A stretch of 32,087 nt of DNA from assembly GCA_022360695.1 (NCBI GenBank), contig JAKSCH010000485.1, positions 1 to 32,087 of the forward strand. Direction: 5' to 3'. The position numbers and the translations under genes were made by a program. The notes under the pieces were generated by a model that did no database searches, was not told the origin of the DNA, and was given only the letters and a program-made list of their open reading frames with translations. Of this stretch, positions 1 through 8,030 are shown piece by piece. Each line of letters starts with the position of its first letter. The first letter of the stretch is position 1. Source of the stretch: Gemmatimonadota bacterium. Lineage in GTDB: Bacteria > Gemmatimonadota > Gemmatimonadetes > Palauibacterales > Palauibacteraceae.

Positions 1-486
1 CTGGCGCGGGTTCCGCTCGGCCTGGCGTTCCTGGTGATCGGGGAGGCGTCGATGCAGGCCCTGCTCGTGGTAGCGGCGGGCCTCACCGATGTCTTGGACG
101 GTTTCCTGGCGCGGGTCAGCGGGACCGTGTCACAGATCGGGCTCCTTCTCGATCCGCTGTGCGACAAGCTCTTCGTCCTCCTGGCGCTTTCCGCGTTCGT
201 CGCGGATGGAACGCTCGATTGGGCATCGCTGCTCATCCTGATCATGCGCGACATCTTCACGATGGGGTGCTACCTGCTCGGTCGGCTCGCGGCCCAGATC
301 ATCCCGTTCCGGCCGCGGTGGCCGGGCAAGGTGGCGACCGGTCTACAGCTCCTCACGTTGCTCGCCCTGATATTCGACCCCCGGTATGTTCCGCTCCTCG
401 TGATTCTCGTCGGCGTCATGTCCGTGTGGGCGATCATCGACTACGGGACGAGTGCGCTCCGACGACCGTGGCAGATGACCACGTGA
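1..486 (+). CDS. CDP-alcohol phosphatidyltransferase, 5' partial
   Basis: The reading frame is open from base 1, and the window cuts off only the first few residues, because LARVPLGL is the usual extreme N-terminus of this family. The complete catalytic signature D-x2-DG-x2-AR-x8-G-x3-D-x3-D is visible, starting at TDVLDGFLAR and ending at DPLCDK; its Asp residues bind the metal and the CDP-alcohol. The rest is hydrophobic with several membrane helices, as expected for an integral inner-membrane enzyme that moves a phosphatidyl group from CDP-diacylglycerol to an alcohol. About 161 residues remain, close to the family's usual 170-200. PgsA-like glycerol-phosphate transfer is the likeliest role, but the substrate alcohol cannot be read from the motif. 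The GTG at 34 is internal and unlikely to be the start. The next gene begins 31 bases downstream. Confidence 0.9.
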   Translation: MARVPLGLAFLVIGEASMQALLVVAAGLTDVLDGFLARVSGTVSQIGLLLDPLCDKLFVLLALSAFVADGTLDWASLLILIMRDIFTMGCYLLGRLAAQIIPFRPRWPGKVATGLQLLTLLALIFDPRYVPLLVILVGVMSVWAIIDYGTSALRRPWQMTT

Positions 487-517
487 CCCGAGACGGCCGG
501 GTCGAGGGGATGACCGA

Positions 518-1519
518 GTGACAGCGGAAAAAGTCGACATCACCATCATCGGTGGTGGTCCAACCGGTCTGTACGGGTTGTTCTATGCGGGGATGCGGGG
601 TGTGAGCGCACGCGTCATCGACGTGCTACCCGAGCTCGGCGGGCAGCTGACGGCGCTCTACCCGGAGAAGGACGTATACGACGTCGCCGGGTTCCCGCGC
701 GTGCTCGCGAAGGACCTCGCTCGGGACCTCGTGACGCAAGCCATGCAGTTCGAGGCCGACGTATGTCTCGAAGAGCGCGTCATCGAGCTCAATCCCGGCG
801 ACGACGGCTTCGATCTCAGAACCGACGAGGGTGTGCGTCCGACCGGGACCGTCGTGATCGCGGGGGGAAAGGGAGCGTTCAAGAGCCGCACGCTCGCGGT
901 GCCCGGTTGGGACGAGCTCTGGAGGAAGGGCATCGCCACACACGTCAAAGACCCGGAGTCGCTACGGGGTCGACGCGTGCTCATCGTGGGTGGTGGGGAC
1001 TCGGCCTTCGACTGGAGCTGGGCGCTCCGCGACATCGCGGGTGAGTTGACGCACATCCACCGATCGGATCGCTTTCGCGCGCACGAACGGACGGTCGAAC
1101 AGGTCATGGGTGCGACGGAGCGCGGGCAGATCGAGCTCCTCACGTTCCAGGCGGTGCAGGAGATCCACGGCGACGAGCGAGTCGAAGCGGTGACGATCGC
1201 ACACACCAAGACGAAGGAAACGCGCCGACTGGAGGTCGACGAGGTCCTCGCCCTCATCGGCTTCGTCCCGAACATCGGGCCGATCGCGGAATGGGGTCTC
1301 GATCTCGAGGGGAACGCGATCCGGGTCGACACGCGGATGCGGACCAACATCCCCGGGGTGTACGCGGCGGGCGACATCGCGACGTACGAGGGCAAGCTCG
1401 AGCTCATATCGACCGGGTTCGGTGAGGCCGCGATCGCCGTCAACAACGCGGTCCACTACCTGGATCCCTCCGCGAAGGTCGACCCGGGGCACTCGACCAG
1501 CTCCAAGGCGTTCAAGTAA
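518..1519 (+). CDS. Ferredoxin/flavodoxin-NADP reductase, thioredoxin-reductase-like
   Basis: This is a 333-residue FAD enzyme expected to transfer electrons between NADPH and ferredoxin or flavodoxin. The N-terminal FAD-binding glycine motif GGGPTG is at residues 12-17. The second dinucleotide fold has GGGDSAFDW near residue 158, and AGDIATYEGK near 283 is the C-terminal FAD contact. The CxxC redox pair of true thioredoxin reductases is absent, which together with the length and the PELGGQL segment points to the type 2 (YumC-like) ferredoxin-NADP reductases. The start is GTG at 518, preceded by GAGGGG at a workable distance; the ATG at 509 runs into a stop after two codons. It sits 14 bases before the nuclease gene and may be cotranscribed with it. 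The natural redox partner is not in the window. Confidence 0.9.
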   Translation: MTAEKVDITIIGGGPTGLYGLFYAGMRGVSARVIDVLPELGGQLTALYPEKDVYDVAGFPRVLAKDLARDLVTQAMQFEADVCLEERVIELNPGDDGFDLRTDEGVRPTGTVVIAGGKGAFKSRTLAVPGWDELWRKGIATHVKDPESLRGRRVLIVGGGDSAFDWSWALRDIAGELTHIHRSDRFRAHERTVEQVMGATERGQIELLTFQAVQEIHGDERVEAVTIAHTKTKETRRLEVDEVLALIGFVPNIGPIAEWGLDLEGNAIRVDTRMRTNIPGVYAAGDIATYEGKLELISTGFGEAAIAVNNAVHYLDPSAKVDPGHSTSSKAFK

Positions 1520-1533
1520 CCGCGGGTAGCGCG

Positions 1534-2649
1534 ATGTGCCGTCTGCTCCACGTCGCCGACGTCCACCTCGGAGCGCCGTTCGGCGGGTTCGGGCGGGAAG
1601 CCGACGCTCGCGGACGCGAGGTTCTGCAAGCATTCCGCGGCCTGCCCGACGTAGCCGTCGACGCGGGGGCCGACGCCGTGGTGTTCGCGGGTGATGTGTT
1701 CGACGGACCCCACCCCCCCGAAGCCATCGTGATCGCCGTGCGGGAAGCCGTACGCCGGTTTCTCGACCGCTCGATCCCCGTGTTCGCCGTCCCCGGGAAT
1801 CACGATGCGAGGGCGCTGAACCCCGATCTCTATTCCAAGGCATTCGAGGGCGCGACCGTCTTCTCGGAGCCGAGGCTCGGCGCGCCCCGCACGGCCCGCG
1901 TCGGGGAGACCGATCTCCACGTATACGGGTTCGCGTACGACGCGGCGGAGGCGAGAGATCCGCTCGCCGGTTTCGAGAGATCCGTAGCCGACGGGATCCA
2001 CGTCGTCTTGCTCCACGGCTCGGTCCCCGGTGCGCCCCACTGGGATGCGGGAAGCTCGTTGTCGGTGTCGTGGGACGATCTCGCGAGTCTCGCGGTCGAC
2101 TACATCGCGCTCGGCGATCTGCACCGGTTCCGATCCGGTGACGAGCTCGAGGGTCTTCCGGCGTGTTATCCCGGCTCGTTCGCAGCGGTCGATTGGACCG
2201 AGCGCGGACTCCGCGGACCCGCGCTCGTGGAGCTCGAACCGGGCTGCGCGCCGGTGATCACGCGGTTGTCGAGCGGGGTTCGCGAGGTGGCGGAGCCCGT
2301 GGCCATCGACGTGAGCGGATACGAGACGGATCTCGAGGTGGTCGACCATGTCGTCCACCGTCTGGAGAGCGCCTACCCGATCGTCATCCTCGAGGGCGAG
2401 CCGTCGTTCCCGCTCGACGCCGAGGTCATCTCGGGCGCGCTCGAGGAGCGGTATGGCGCCGCGAGCGTCGTGGACCGGAGTCGCTTCTTCGCTGTCGAGC
2501 GACTCGAGGAGATCGCGGCCCAAAACACCGTGGCGGGTCACGTCGCGCGGTTGGGGCTCGAAGCGGTCGGCGCGGCCACGAGCAGCGACGAGCGAGAGGC
2601 GGCGGAGCAGGGGCTGCGTATCGCCTTGAGAGCGATGGAGGTGTCGTGA
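1534..2649 (+). CDS. Mre11/SbcD-like metallophosphoesterase (YhaO type)
   Basis: The 371-residue protein carries the calcineurin-like phosphoesterase motifs in order: D9-x-H11 (HVADVHLG), GDVFD at 53-57, GNHD at 88-91, a histidine in LLHGSVPG, and GDLHR near 194, which takes the place of the usual GHxH. These residues bind the two metal ions used for DNA phosphodiester cleavage in the SbcD/Mre11 family. The stop overlaps the GTG start of the following Rad50-like ATPase by four bases (GTGA), so the two are almost certainly translationally coupled and act as one complex. The arrangement matches Bacillus YhaO-YhaN more than classical SbcCD. The C-terminal third, rich in acidic residues, probably contacts the ATPase. 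A role in DNA end processing or repair is inferred from the family. Confidence 0.87.
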   Translation: MCRLLHVADVHLGAPFGGFGREADARGREVLQAFRGLPDVAVDAGADAVVFAGDVFDGPHPPEAIVIAVREAVRRFLDRSIPVFAVPGNHDARALNPDLYSKAFEGATVFSEPRLGAPRTARVGETDLHVYGFAYDAAEARDPLAGFERSVADGIHVVLLHGSVPGAPHWDAGSSLSVSWDDLASLAVDYIALGDLHRFRSGDELEGLPACYPGSFAAVDWTERGLRGPALVELEPGCAPVITRLSSGVREVAEPVAIDVSGYETDLEVVDHVVHRLESAYPIVILEGEPSFPLDAEVISGALEERYGAASVVDRSRFFAVERLEEIAAQNTVAGHVARLGLEAVGAATSSDEREAAEQGLRIALRAMEVS

Positions 2650-5045
2650 CCGGCTCGAACGGGGCGCGCCCCGCCGCTCGGTTTCTCGCGATCGAGCTGA
2701 GCTACGGTCGACACCACGGCGTCTTCGATCTGGAGGTCGGGACTCGACCTGTCGTCATCGCCGGACCGAACGGCGCCGGGAAATCGTCGTTGATCGAGGC
2801 GATCATCCGGGCGCTCTACGGCTTCCGGCGCTCGCGCGCCGATGATCGAACGGCGCACTCGCTGCGGCGCCCCTGGTCCGGTGGATCGTACGGCGCGCGG
2901 CTCGTGTTGGAGACCGGCGCCGGCCGGTGGACGATCGAGCGCGACTTCGACACGGACGCCGTACGAATCGTCGAAGCGGGTCGAGAGTCGCCGCTCTTCG
3001 AGGGCGAGGCGAAGCCCAAGGGTGCCGGCGAGTCGGCGCGCCGCTATCGAGCGCTCCTGACCGAGAGTGTCGGTCTCTCGGAGCTCGATCCGTACGCGCG
3101 GACCGCGTGCATCTTCCAGGGCGGGATCGGCGCCACGGGTCTCAACCTGGACCTGCTACGCGTCGCCGCCGGTGGGCACACCGACGTGGAGTCCGCGCAC
3201 GGCCGGCTTCGAAAGGAGTATCGAGCCCTCACGACCGAGCCCATCGACGGGGGCGCGAGGCGACGACGGAAGCTCGGGTCGATCGAGCGACTCGACCGTA
3301 GGATCGACGATCTCGAGACTCGGACGGTCGAAGCTGTCGCAGCGGAGGACAAACGGGGACCGCTCGTCCGCGAGCGCGACGAGGTCCGGGCCGAGATCGA
3401 GCGGCTCGTCGATGCTCAGGCCGCCCTCGAAGCCGCTTTCGAGGTCTTGTCGGAAGCGCGCCGCCTCGAGGAGGCGGAGACGACGAGCCGCGATCGATTG
3501 CGGCGTCTCGAGCGCTCGTCGCGCGAGCTCGATGAAGCGCTGGCCCGGTTCGATCTATCGCGCGATCGCATCACCCACGGTCCCGCGGCGCGCTACCCGC
3601 TCGACTTCCCCGAGCGAGCGCGAGCCCTCGAGGAAGGCGTATGGCCGCGACGAAGCGCGCTGGAAGAGGAGCTCGACACGATCGTCGCGCGCCCCCAGCC
3701 GACAGGACGGGCCGCGGCGGTCATCGGAGCGATCGGTCTCGCCGCTCTCGGGCTTGGTGCGATCGCGCTGACCCTGGGCGGGCGCGTGCTCGGGGGCGCC
3801 CTCCTCGGTCTGGGCGGTACCGCGGGCCTCGTCGCCCTGGCTCGCCGACGGACCGATCTACGCGCGGCGCGGGACCGCGGGGACCGGATTCGGGCGCTCG
3901 AGACGCAACTCGACGAGGTCACCGCCCGTGCCATCGAGCTCCTCGACGGAGTGCCCGACCCCGAGACGCTCACGCCCGAGAGCCTGCCGGGCCGGCGGGC
4001 CGAGTACGAACGCGAGACGGCCGACCGCGCCGTGATCGAGGAGAGCGACCGCGCGCTCCGGCAGGCCGTGGACTTGGCGACCCGCGAGCTCTCGGGGCTC
4101 GACTCGGGAGCCGAGGGCCCGAGCGCTCGTGACACGACGGGGGGTCTGACCGTCCGCGCGAGGGACGCGCTCGGCGCGCTCCACGCCGCCGCGGCGTCGG
4201 AGCGCGAGCGCACGCTCGCGCCCTTGACCCTGCGGCTCGGGGAGCTCGGTCGCGTCCGGTTCGACCTGCCGGCCGGCGTGGACGCCACGTTGGATGGCGT
4301 ACGCGATGCGCGACGGGTCGGGCTCGCGGCCGGGGAGCGCGCGCGCGCGCGACTCGTCGAGATCGATCGACGCCTTGCGGTCGAGGCGCGGCCGGAAGAC
4401 AGCGTCCAGCGGCTACGACGCGAGCTCGATGCGGCGCGGACGGAGCACGAACGCCGGAGCCGACGGGCCAACGCCTATCGAGTGGCGTTCCGGCTCGTAT
4501 CCGATGCGTACGAGTCGTTTCGACGGACCGACGAGAAGCGTCTGCTCGAGGCCGTCACGCGTCACCTGACCGGTGTGTCGGGTGGCGAGCTGGGCGCCTT
4601 GAGCGCGCAGGATGGGCTCGAAGACGCGCGCATCGCGCTCGGTGAGCGCGAGGTGCCGATCGAGGCGCCACCGTTGAGCTATGGACAACTGCACACGGCG
4701 CTGCTCTCGATCCGGATGGGCGCGGCGGATTTTCTCGCCGGACTCGGAGTCCGCGTGCCGCTGCTGATCGACGATCCGTTCGTACACCTGGACGAAGAAG
4801 CGGCCTCCGAGCTGTGGCGAATCCTTCAACGCGTCGCGCGCGAGCGGCAGGTGATCATCGCCACGCAGGATCGCCTATTGCTCGAGCACCTGGGTGTGAC
4901 GGCCGACATCGGACTCGAGCGCGCGTCGGAACGGCCCGACGATCATCGGCTCGAGCTCCTGCCTGCTCGGGACGGCCCGACGAAGGACGGCTCCGAGGAC
5001 GCGGCCGCCGCGGTCGACGACGAGCTCGATCTGTTCAGCTCATGA
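2646..5045 (+). CDS. Rad50/SbcC-like AAA ATPase (YhaN type)
   Basis: The true start is the GTG at 2646 overlapping the nuclease stop; the frame is open further upstream, but that part shadows the nuclease gene. The 799-residue protein has a Walker A motif (GPNGAGKSS, 40-48), a Q-loop (IFQGG, near 155), heptad-rich charged helices on both sides of the centre, an ABC-like signature (SYGQLHTALLS), a Walker B with D-loop (LLIDDPFVHLDEE, near 705) and a terminal switch (IIATQDRLLLEHL). This is the SMC/Rad50 head-coil-head plan. Instead of a zinc-hook CxxC the middle holds a hydrophobic hairpin (about 357-403, rich in Ala, Gly and Leu) that looks like two membrane helices, as in YhaN-like proteins. 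It probably gates the partner nuclease by ATP hydrolysis. Its last codons overlap the convergent patatin gene by 11 bases. Confidence 0.87.
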   Translation: MTGSNGARPAARFLAIELSYGRHHGVFDLEVGTRPVVIAGPNGAGKSSLIEAIIRALYGFRRSRADDRTAHSLRRPWSGGSYGARLVLETGAGRWTIERDFDTDAVRIVEAGRESPLFEGEAKPKGAGESARRYRALLTESVGLSELDPYARTACIFQGGIGATGLNLDLLRVAAGGHTDVESAHGRLRKEYRALTTEPIDGGARRRRKLGSIERLDRRIDDLETRTVEAVAAEDKRGPLVRERDEVRAEIERLVDAQAALEAAFEVLSEARRLEEAETTSRDRLRRLERSSRELDEALARFDLSRDRITHGPAARYPLDFPERARALEEGVWPRRSALEEELDTIVARPQPTGRAAAVIGAIGLAALGLGAIALTLGGRVLGGALLGLGGTAGLVALARRRTDLRAARDRGDRIRALETQLDEVTARAIELLDGVPDPETLTPESLPGRRAEYERETADRAVIEESDRALRQAVDLATRELSGLDSGAEGPSARDTTGGLTVRARDALGALHAAAASERERTLAPLTLRLGELGRVRFDLPAGVDATLDGVRDARRVGLAAGERARARLVEIDRRLAVEARPEDSVQRLRRELDAARTEHERRSRRANAYRVAFRLVSDAYESFRRTDEKRLLEAVTRHLTGVSGGELGALSAQDGLEDARIALGEREVPIEAPPLSYGQLHTALLSIRMGAADFLAGLGVRVPLLIDDPFVHLDEEAASELWRILQRVARERQVIIATQDRLLLEHLGVTADIGLERASERPDDHRLELLPARDGPTKDGSEDAAAAVDDELDLFSS

Positions 5046-6180
5046 ACGGTTCGATGCGGTCCCAGTTCGACTCCGCGTCCGCCTCCCCCAGCTCGACCAG
5101 CGTCCGGACGTATTCGCTCTCGAACAACAGGTAGCTCAGGAAGTCGGCGTTCTTGCTGTTCGACGAGCCGAGCCCGCGGATCAGAAAGCGGAGGGCTCGC
5201 GGAAGCTGGACCTCGAACTCGGCTGCCAGCTTTCCGAGGTCTTTCGACGGGCGCTGGATGAGCAGGTCGATGTGTCGCAGACCCTCTTTCTGGCGGGCTT
5301 CGGGCGGTAGTCGATCGACCAGGTGGTTGATTCGCCGGAGCGCCGCGGCGTCCCAGTCGAGCGTGTCGAGAAACACCGAGTTGAGAAGAAGCCCCAGCAC
5401 CCGAGCGGGTGAGGGGTACCCGATCGAATCCGGTCGGCGGGCTTCGGCGGTGGATCGCCGGTAGCGCGCCGAGATCGCGAAGATCCGATCGGCGCCGAGC
5501 TGTGTCGCGGGTCCGAGCGGCGCGGTCGAGCGGAAGCTGCCGTCGCCATAATACTGCTGACCGACTTTGATCGCGGGGAAGAGGAGCGGGATCGCGGCCG
5601 AAGCCATGACGTGGTCCACGGTGAGCTTCGCTCGTACGACGCGATGGTGGGAGCTCGAGGGCGTCGTGCGCACGGGCGCGTCACCCTGAACGAAGAGGAC
5701 CGTACGACCGGTTTGATACGAAATGGCGGTGAGCCCCACCGCTTCGAGCTCACCGGCCTCGAGCCGCTCCTCAATGCCCTCCATCGCCACGCTTCGATCG
5801 ACGAACTCGCGCAGTGGCGACGTGTCGACGAGGCTTCGGAACCGCGGCCCGATCGAGGTCCCGCCCGAGAAGAGCGACGCTCCCACGCGGAGCCCTCCTC
5901 TCACCAACGAGCTCGGACTCGTCTTGAAGACCTCCTCCGTGGTCAGCGATAGCCAGCGTCTTCGGAGCGCCTGCGTGGCCTCTCGAAACGAGCCGCGATA
6001 CGAGGCGAGGAACCCGAGGTTGATCCCTCCGGCAGACACGCCCGTGAGGATCGGGACGCGGAGATCGGGCATGCGCCGGCCGATGTGACACAACACGCCC
6101 GTCTGATACGCGGCGCGCGCTCCCCCGCCGGAAAGCGCGAACGCGAGCTTCGCCCGCCGATCCGCGTCGTGTTCGACCAA
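5035..6180 (-). CDS. Patatin-like phospholipase
   Basis: The protein has the patatin layout: a glycine-rich oxyanion segment (ALSGGGARAAYQ) near the N-terminus, the serine nucleophile elbow GVSAG (Ser about 49) and a catalytic dyad aspartate in YYGDGSF (about 212; canonical DG[AG], here DGS). It therefore should be a serine esterase acting on acyl lipids, probably at the membrane; no signal peptide is visible, so it is likely cytoplasmic or peripheral. I chose the TTG at 6180 because GGAG lies six bases upstream and the gene then starts 14 bases after the preceding stop. A GTG at 6237 is an alternative that would overlap the upstream gene. With the TTG it is 381 residues. It is the last gene of the minus-strand run. 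The C-terminal half, after about residue 250, is helical and family-specific. Confidence 0.87.
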   Translation of the reverse strand: MVEHDADRRAKLAFALSGGGARAAYQTGVLCHIGRRMPDLRVPILTGVSAGGINLGFLASYRGSFREATQALRRRWLSLTTEEVFKTSPSSLVRGGLRVGASLFSGGTSIGPRFRSLVDTSPLREFVDRSVAMEGIEERLEAGELEAVGLTAISYQTGRTVLFVQGDAPVRTTPSSSHHRVVRAKLTVDHVMASAAIPLLFPAIKVGQQYYGDGSFRSTAPLGPATQLGADRIFAISARYRRSTAEARRPDSIGYPSPARVLGLLLNSVFLDTLDWDAAALRRINHLVDRLPPEARQKEGLRHIDLLIQRPSKDLGKLAAEFEVQLPRALRFLIRGLGSSNSKNADFLSYLLFESEYVRTLVELGEADAESNWDRIEPFMS

Positions 6181-6194
6181 TCGCGACTCCGCGT

Positions 6195-6707
6195 TCAGGT
6201 CGTGTCGAGCGCCTCGGAAACGAGTCGCCGATGCCACGAATCGGCCAGGGGGCGCTCCAGCTTGCCCGCGCGGAGCTCGCCGAGCGTGGCCAACGTCGGA
6301 TCGAAGACACGCGTCTCGGCCCCCAGGGCGCCCGCGGCGGCGACTTCGCGGAACGCGGCCCGGTCGACGGCTTCGATGTCGCCCGTGTCTTCTCGATAGA
6401 AGATCCGCGTGCTGTCGAGCAGCGAACAAGAGAGACGCCCCTCCAGCTCCGCGAGGTGGTGTACCATCGCGTCGATCGAACACCCCGAGGCGGAGGCGGC
6501 TCGCTCGTCGACCGCGACGATGACGAACCGGTTCTCGATCACGTCTGCCGCGGCCTCGAGCTGAGCGCCGTGCGCGGTCCACCGGTCGACGAAGCTCGTA
6601 AGATCATCGCGGACCGCAGCGACTTCGGTGTCGTCGAGACGGCGATTCGAGCCGTACACCCAGACGCGCGCGTCGTCGGGCAACGCTTCTATCGGAACGC
6701 TCATCAT
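6195..6707 (-). CDS. Conserved small protein, VYGSN / ASGCSID family
   Basis: This 170-residue soluble protein begins with two consecutive ATG codons (6707 and 6704). It contains WVYGSNR near the start, FVDRWTAHGAQL, an FVIVAVDE strand and the distinctive ASGCSIDAMVHHL. I recognise this pattern from a family common in Bacteroidota that is often labelled ABC transporter ATPase in databases; no Walker motifs are present, so that label is not supported here. The conserved Cys in GCSID could be functional, but the role is unknown. It lies 14 bases before the patatin gene and 108 bases after the MacB-like permease, so it may be part of the same long transcript. The stretch 6708-6815 holds nothing else I can support. 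Confidence 0.72.
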   Translation of the reverse strand: MMSVPIEALPDDARVWVYGSNRRLDDTEVAAVRDDLTSFVDRWTAHGAQLEAAADVIENRFVIVAVDERAASASGCSIDAMVHHLAELEGRLSCSLLDSTRIFYREDTGDIEAVDRAAFREVAAAGALGAETRVFDPTLATLGELRAGKLERPLADSWHRRLVSEALDTT

Positions 6708-6815
6708 TCAAACCCCGGAACGGGTGGCGAGCACGCGGCACCATAGTCCGGGCACGGCGTCGGTGCCAACTCGAACGCGGGAGCTCCCGGCTTCGATCGA
6801 GCCTGCGGGCGGAAG

Positions 6816-8024
6816 CTACTCGTAGCGGAGGGCGACGATCGGGTCGAGCCGCGCCGCCCTCCGCGCCGGCCAGATACCGAAGAACACACCGATCACGGCG
6901 GCGAACGCCACCGCGAGCGCGACCGCGTTCGGTGCGATCGCCATCGTCCACCCGGCGGCATCCGCGAGCACGCGGGCTGCGCCGTAGGCGAAGGCCACGC
7001 CGAGCAGGCCGCCCGCCATGCACAACGTCGTGGCTTCGAGCAGGAACTGGAGCAGCACGGCCTTGCGCGTGGCACCGAGCGCCTTTCGCACGCCGATCTC
7101 CTTCGTTCGCTCGGTCACCGAGACGAGCATGATGTTCATGATCCCGATGCCGCCCACGAGCAGACTCACCGCGGCGATACCGGCCAGGAGCATCGTGAAG
7201 GTCTGCGTCGTCTCTTGCTGCGTTTGCAGAAACTGCGTGCTGTCCGAGATCCAAAAGTCGTTCGCTTCGCCGATCCCGAGTCGGTGCTCTCGACGAAGAA
7301 TCTCTTCGACTTGAACCATGGCCATCGGGATCGACGCCTGATCCTGCACGACGATCTTGAAGCTGTTGACGCGATCCGTGCCGAGGAGTCGGAACTGGGC
7401 GGTGGTCACCGGGATGAAGATCTGCTCGTCTTGATTGAAGAACCCCTGCGTTCCCTTCTCCTCCAGAATCCCGACGATCTCGAACGAGATGTTCCGGATC
7501 GACATGGTTCGACCGAGGAGCTCGCCGGGCTCGACGCCGAGGACCGCCGGGATCGCACCGCCGAGGACGGCGACGCGCCGTCGGCCTTGGTTCTCCGCCT
7601 CATCGAAGAACCGACCCATCGAGACCGTATAGTTCTCGACCCGATGATAGTTGGGCGTCGTGCCCATGATGCGTACGTTCGCGTTCGTACGACCGAATTG
7701 GATCTGAAGCTGACCCTGCATCTCCGGTGCGAGCTCGACGATGGCCGGTGCGTTTCCTTGGACCGCATCGACATCGTCCATCGTCATCCGCGCGCCGCTC
7801 CCCCGCACGCCACGCGAGAACCCTTGCCCGGGACGGACCGTCAGCACGTTCGTCCCCAACGCTGCGATCTGCTCCTCGACCTGACGTTGCGCCCCCTCGC
7901 CGAGCGCGACCATCGTGATCACGGCTCCGACGCCGATCACGATGCCGAGCATCGTGAGGAAGGAACGGAGCTTGTTCGCACGGATCGCATCCATCGCGAC
8001 GCGCAGGATCTCGAAGAAAATCAT
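6816..8024 (-). CDS. MacB-like ABC transporter permease (FtsX domain), no ATPase domain
   Basis: The 402-residue protein starts with NKLRSFLTMLGIVIGVGAVI, the typical first transmembrane helix of MacB-type permeases. A large periplasmic domain of about 230 residues follows, then three C-terminal helices with the FtsX hallmarks (GGIGIMNIMLVSVTERTKEI, RKALGA) and a PARRAARLDPI...LRYE ending. In MacAB-TolC, MacB couples ATP hydrolysis in the cytoplasm to a mechanotransmission movement that expels substrates from the periplasm. The gene begins six bases after the adaptor stop, so adaptor and permease are cotranslated. Escherichia coli MacB has a fused N-terminal ATPase; here it is missing, and no ATP-binding gene lies next to it. 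The energising subunit must be encoded elsewhere (the ABC ATPase at 19,678 looks tied to its own permease). The substrate is unknown. Confidence 0.9.
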   Translation of the reverse strand: MIFFEILRVAMDAIRANKLRSFLTMLGIVIGVGAVITMVALGEGAQRQVEEQIAALGTNVLTVRPGQGFSRGVRGSGARMTMDDVDAVQGNAPAIVELAPEMQGQLQIQFGRTNANVRIMGTTPNYHRVENYTVSMGRFFDEAENQGRRRVAVLGGAIPAVLGVEPGELLGRTMSIRNISFEIVGILEEKGTQGFFNQDEQIFIPVTTAQFRLLGTDRVNSFKIVVQDQASIPMAMVQVEEILRREHRLGIGEANDFWISDSTQFLQTQQETTQTFTMLLAGIAAVSLLVGGIGIMNIMLVSVTERTKEIGVRKALGATRKAVLLQFLLEATTLCMAGGLLGVAFAYGAARVLADAAGWTMAIAPNAVALAVAFAAVIGVFFGIWPARRAARLDPIVALRYE

Positions 8025-8030
8025 GCTCGA

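Noticed and set aside
5035-5045. 11-base overlap of convergent stop regions (ATPase and patatin)
   Set aside because: It is compact packing without a sign of function; noted in the gene entries.
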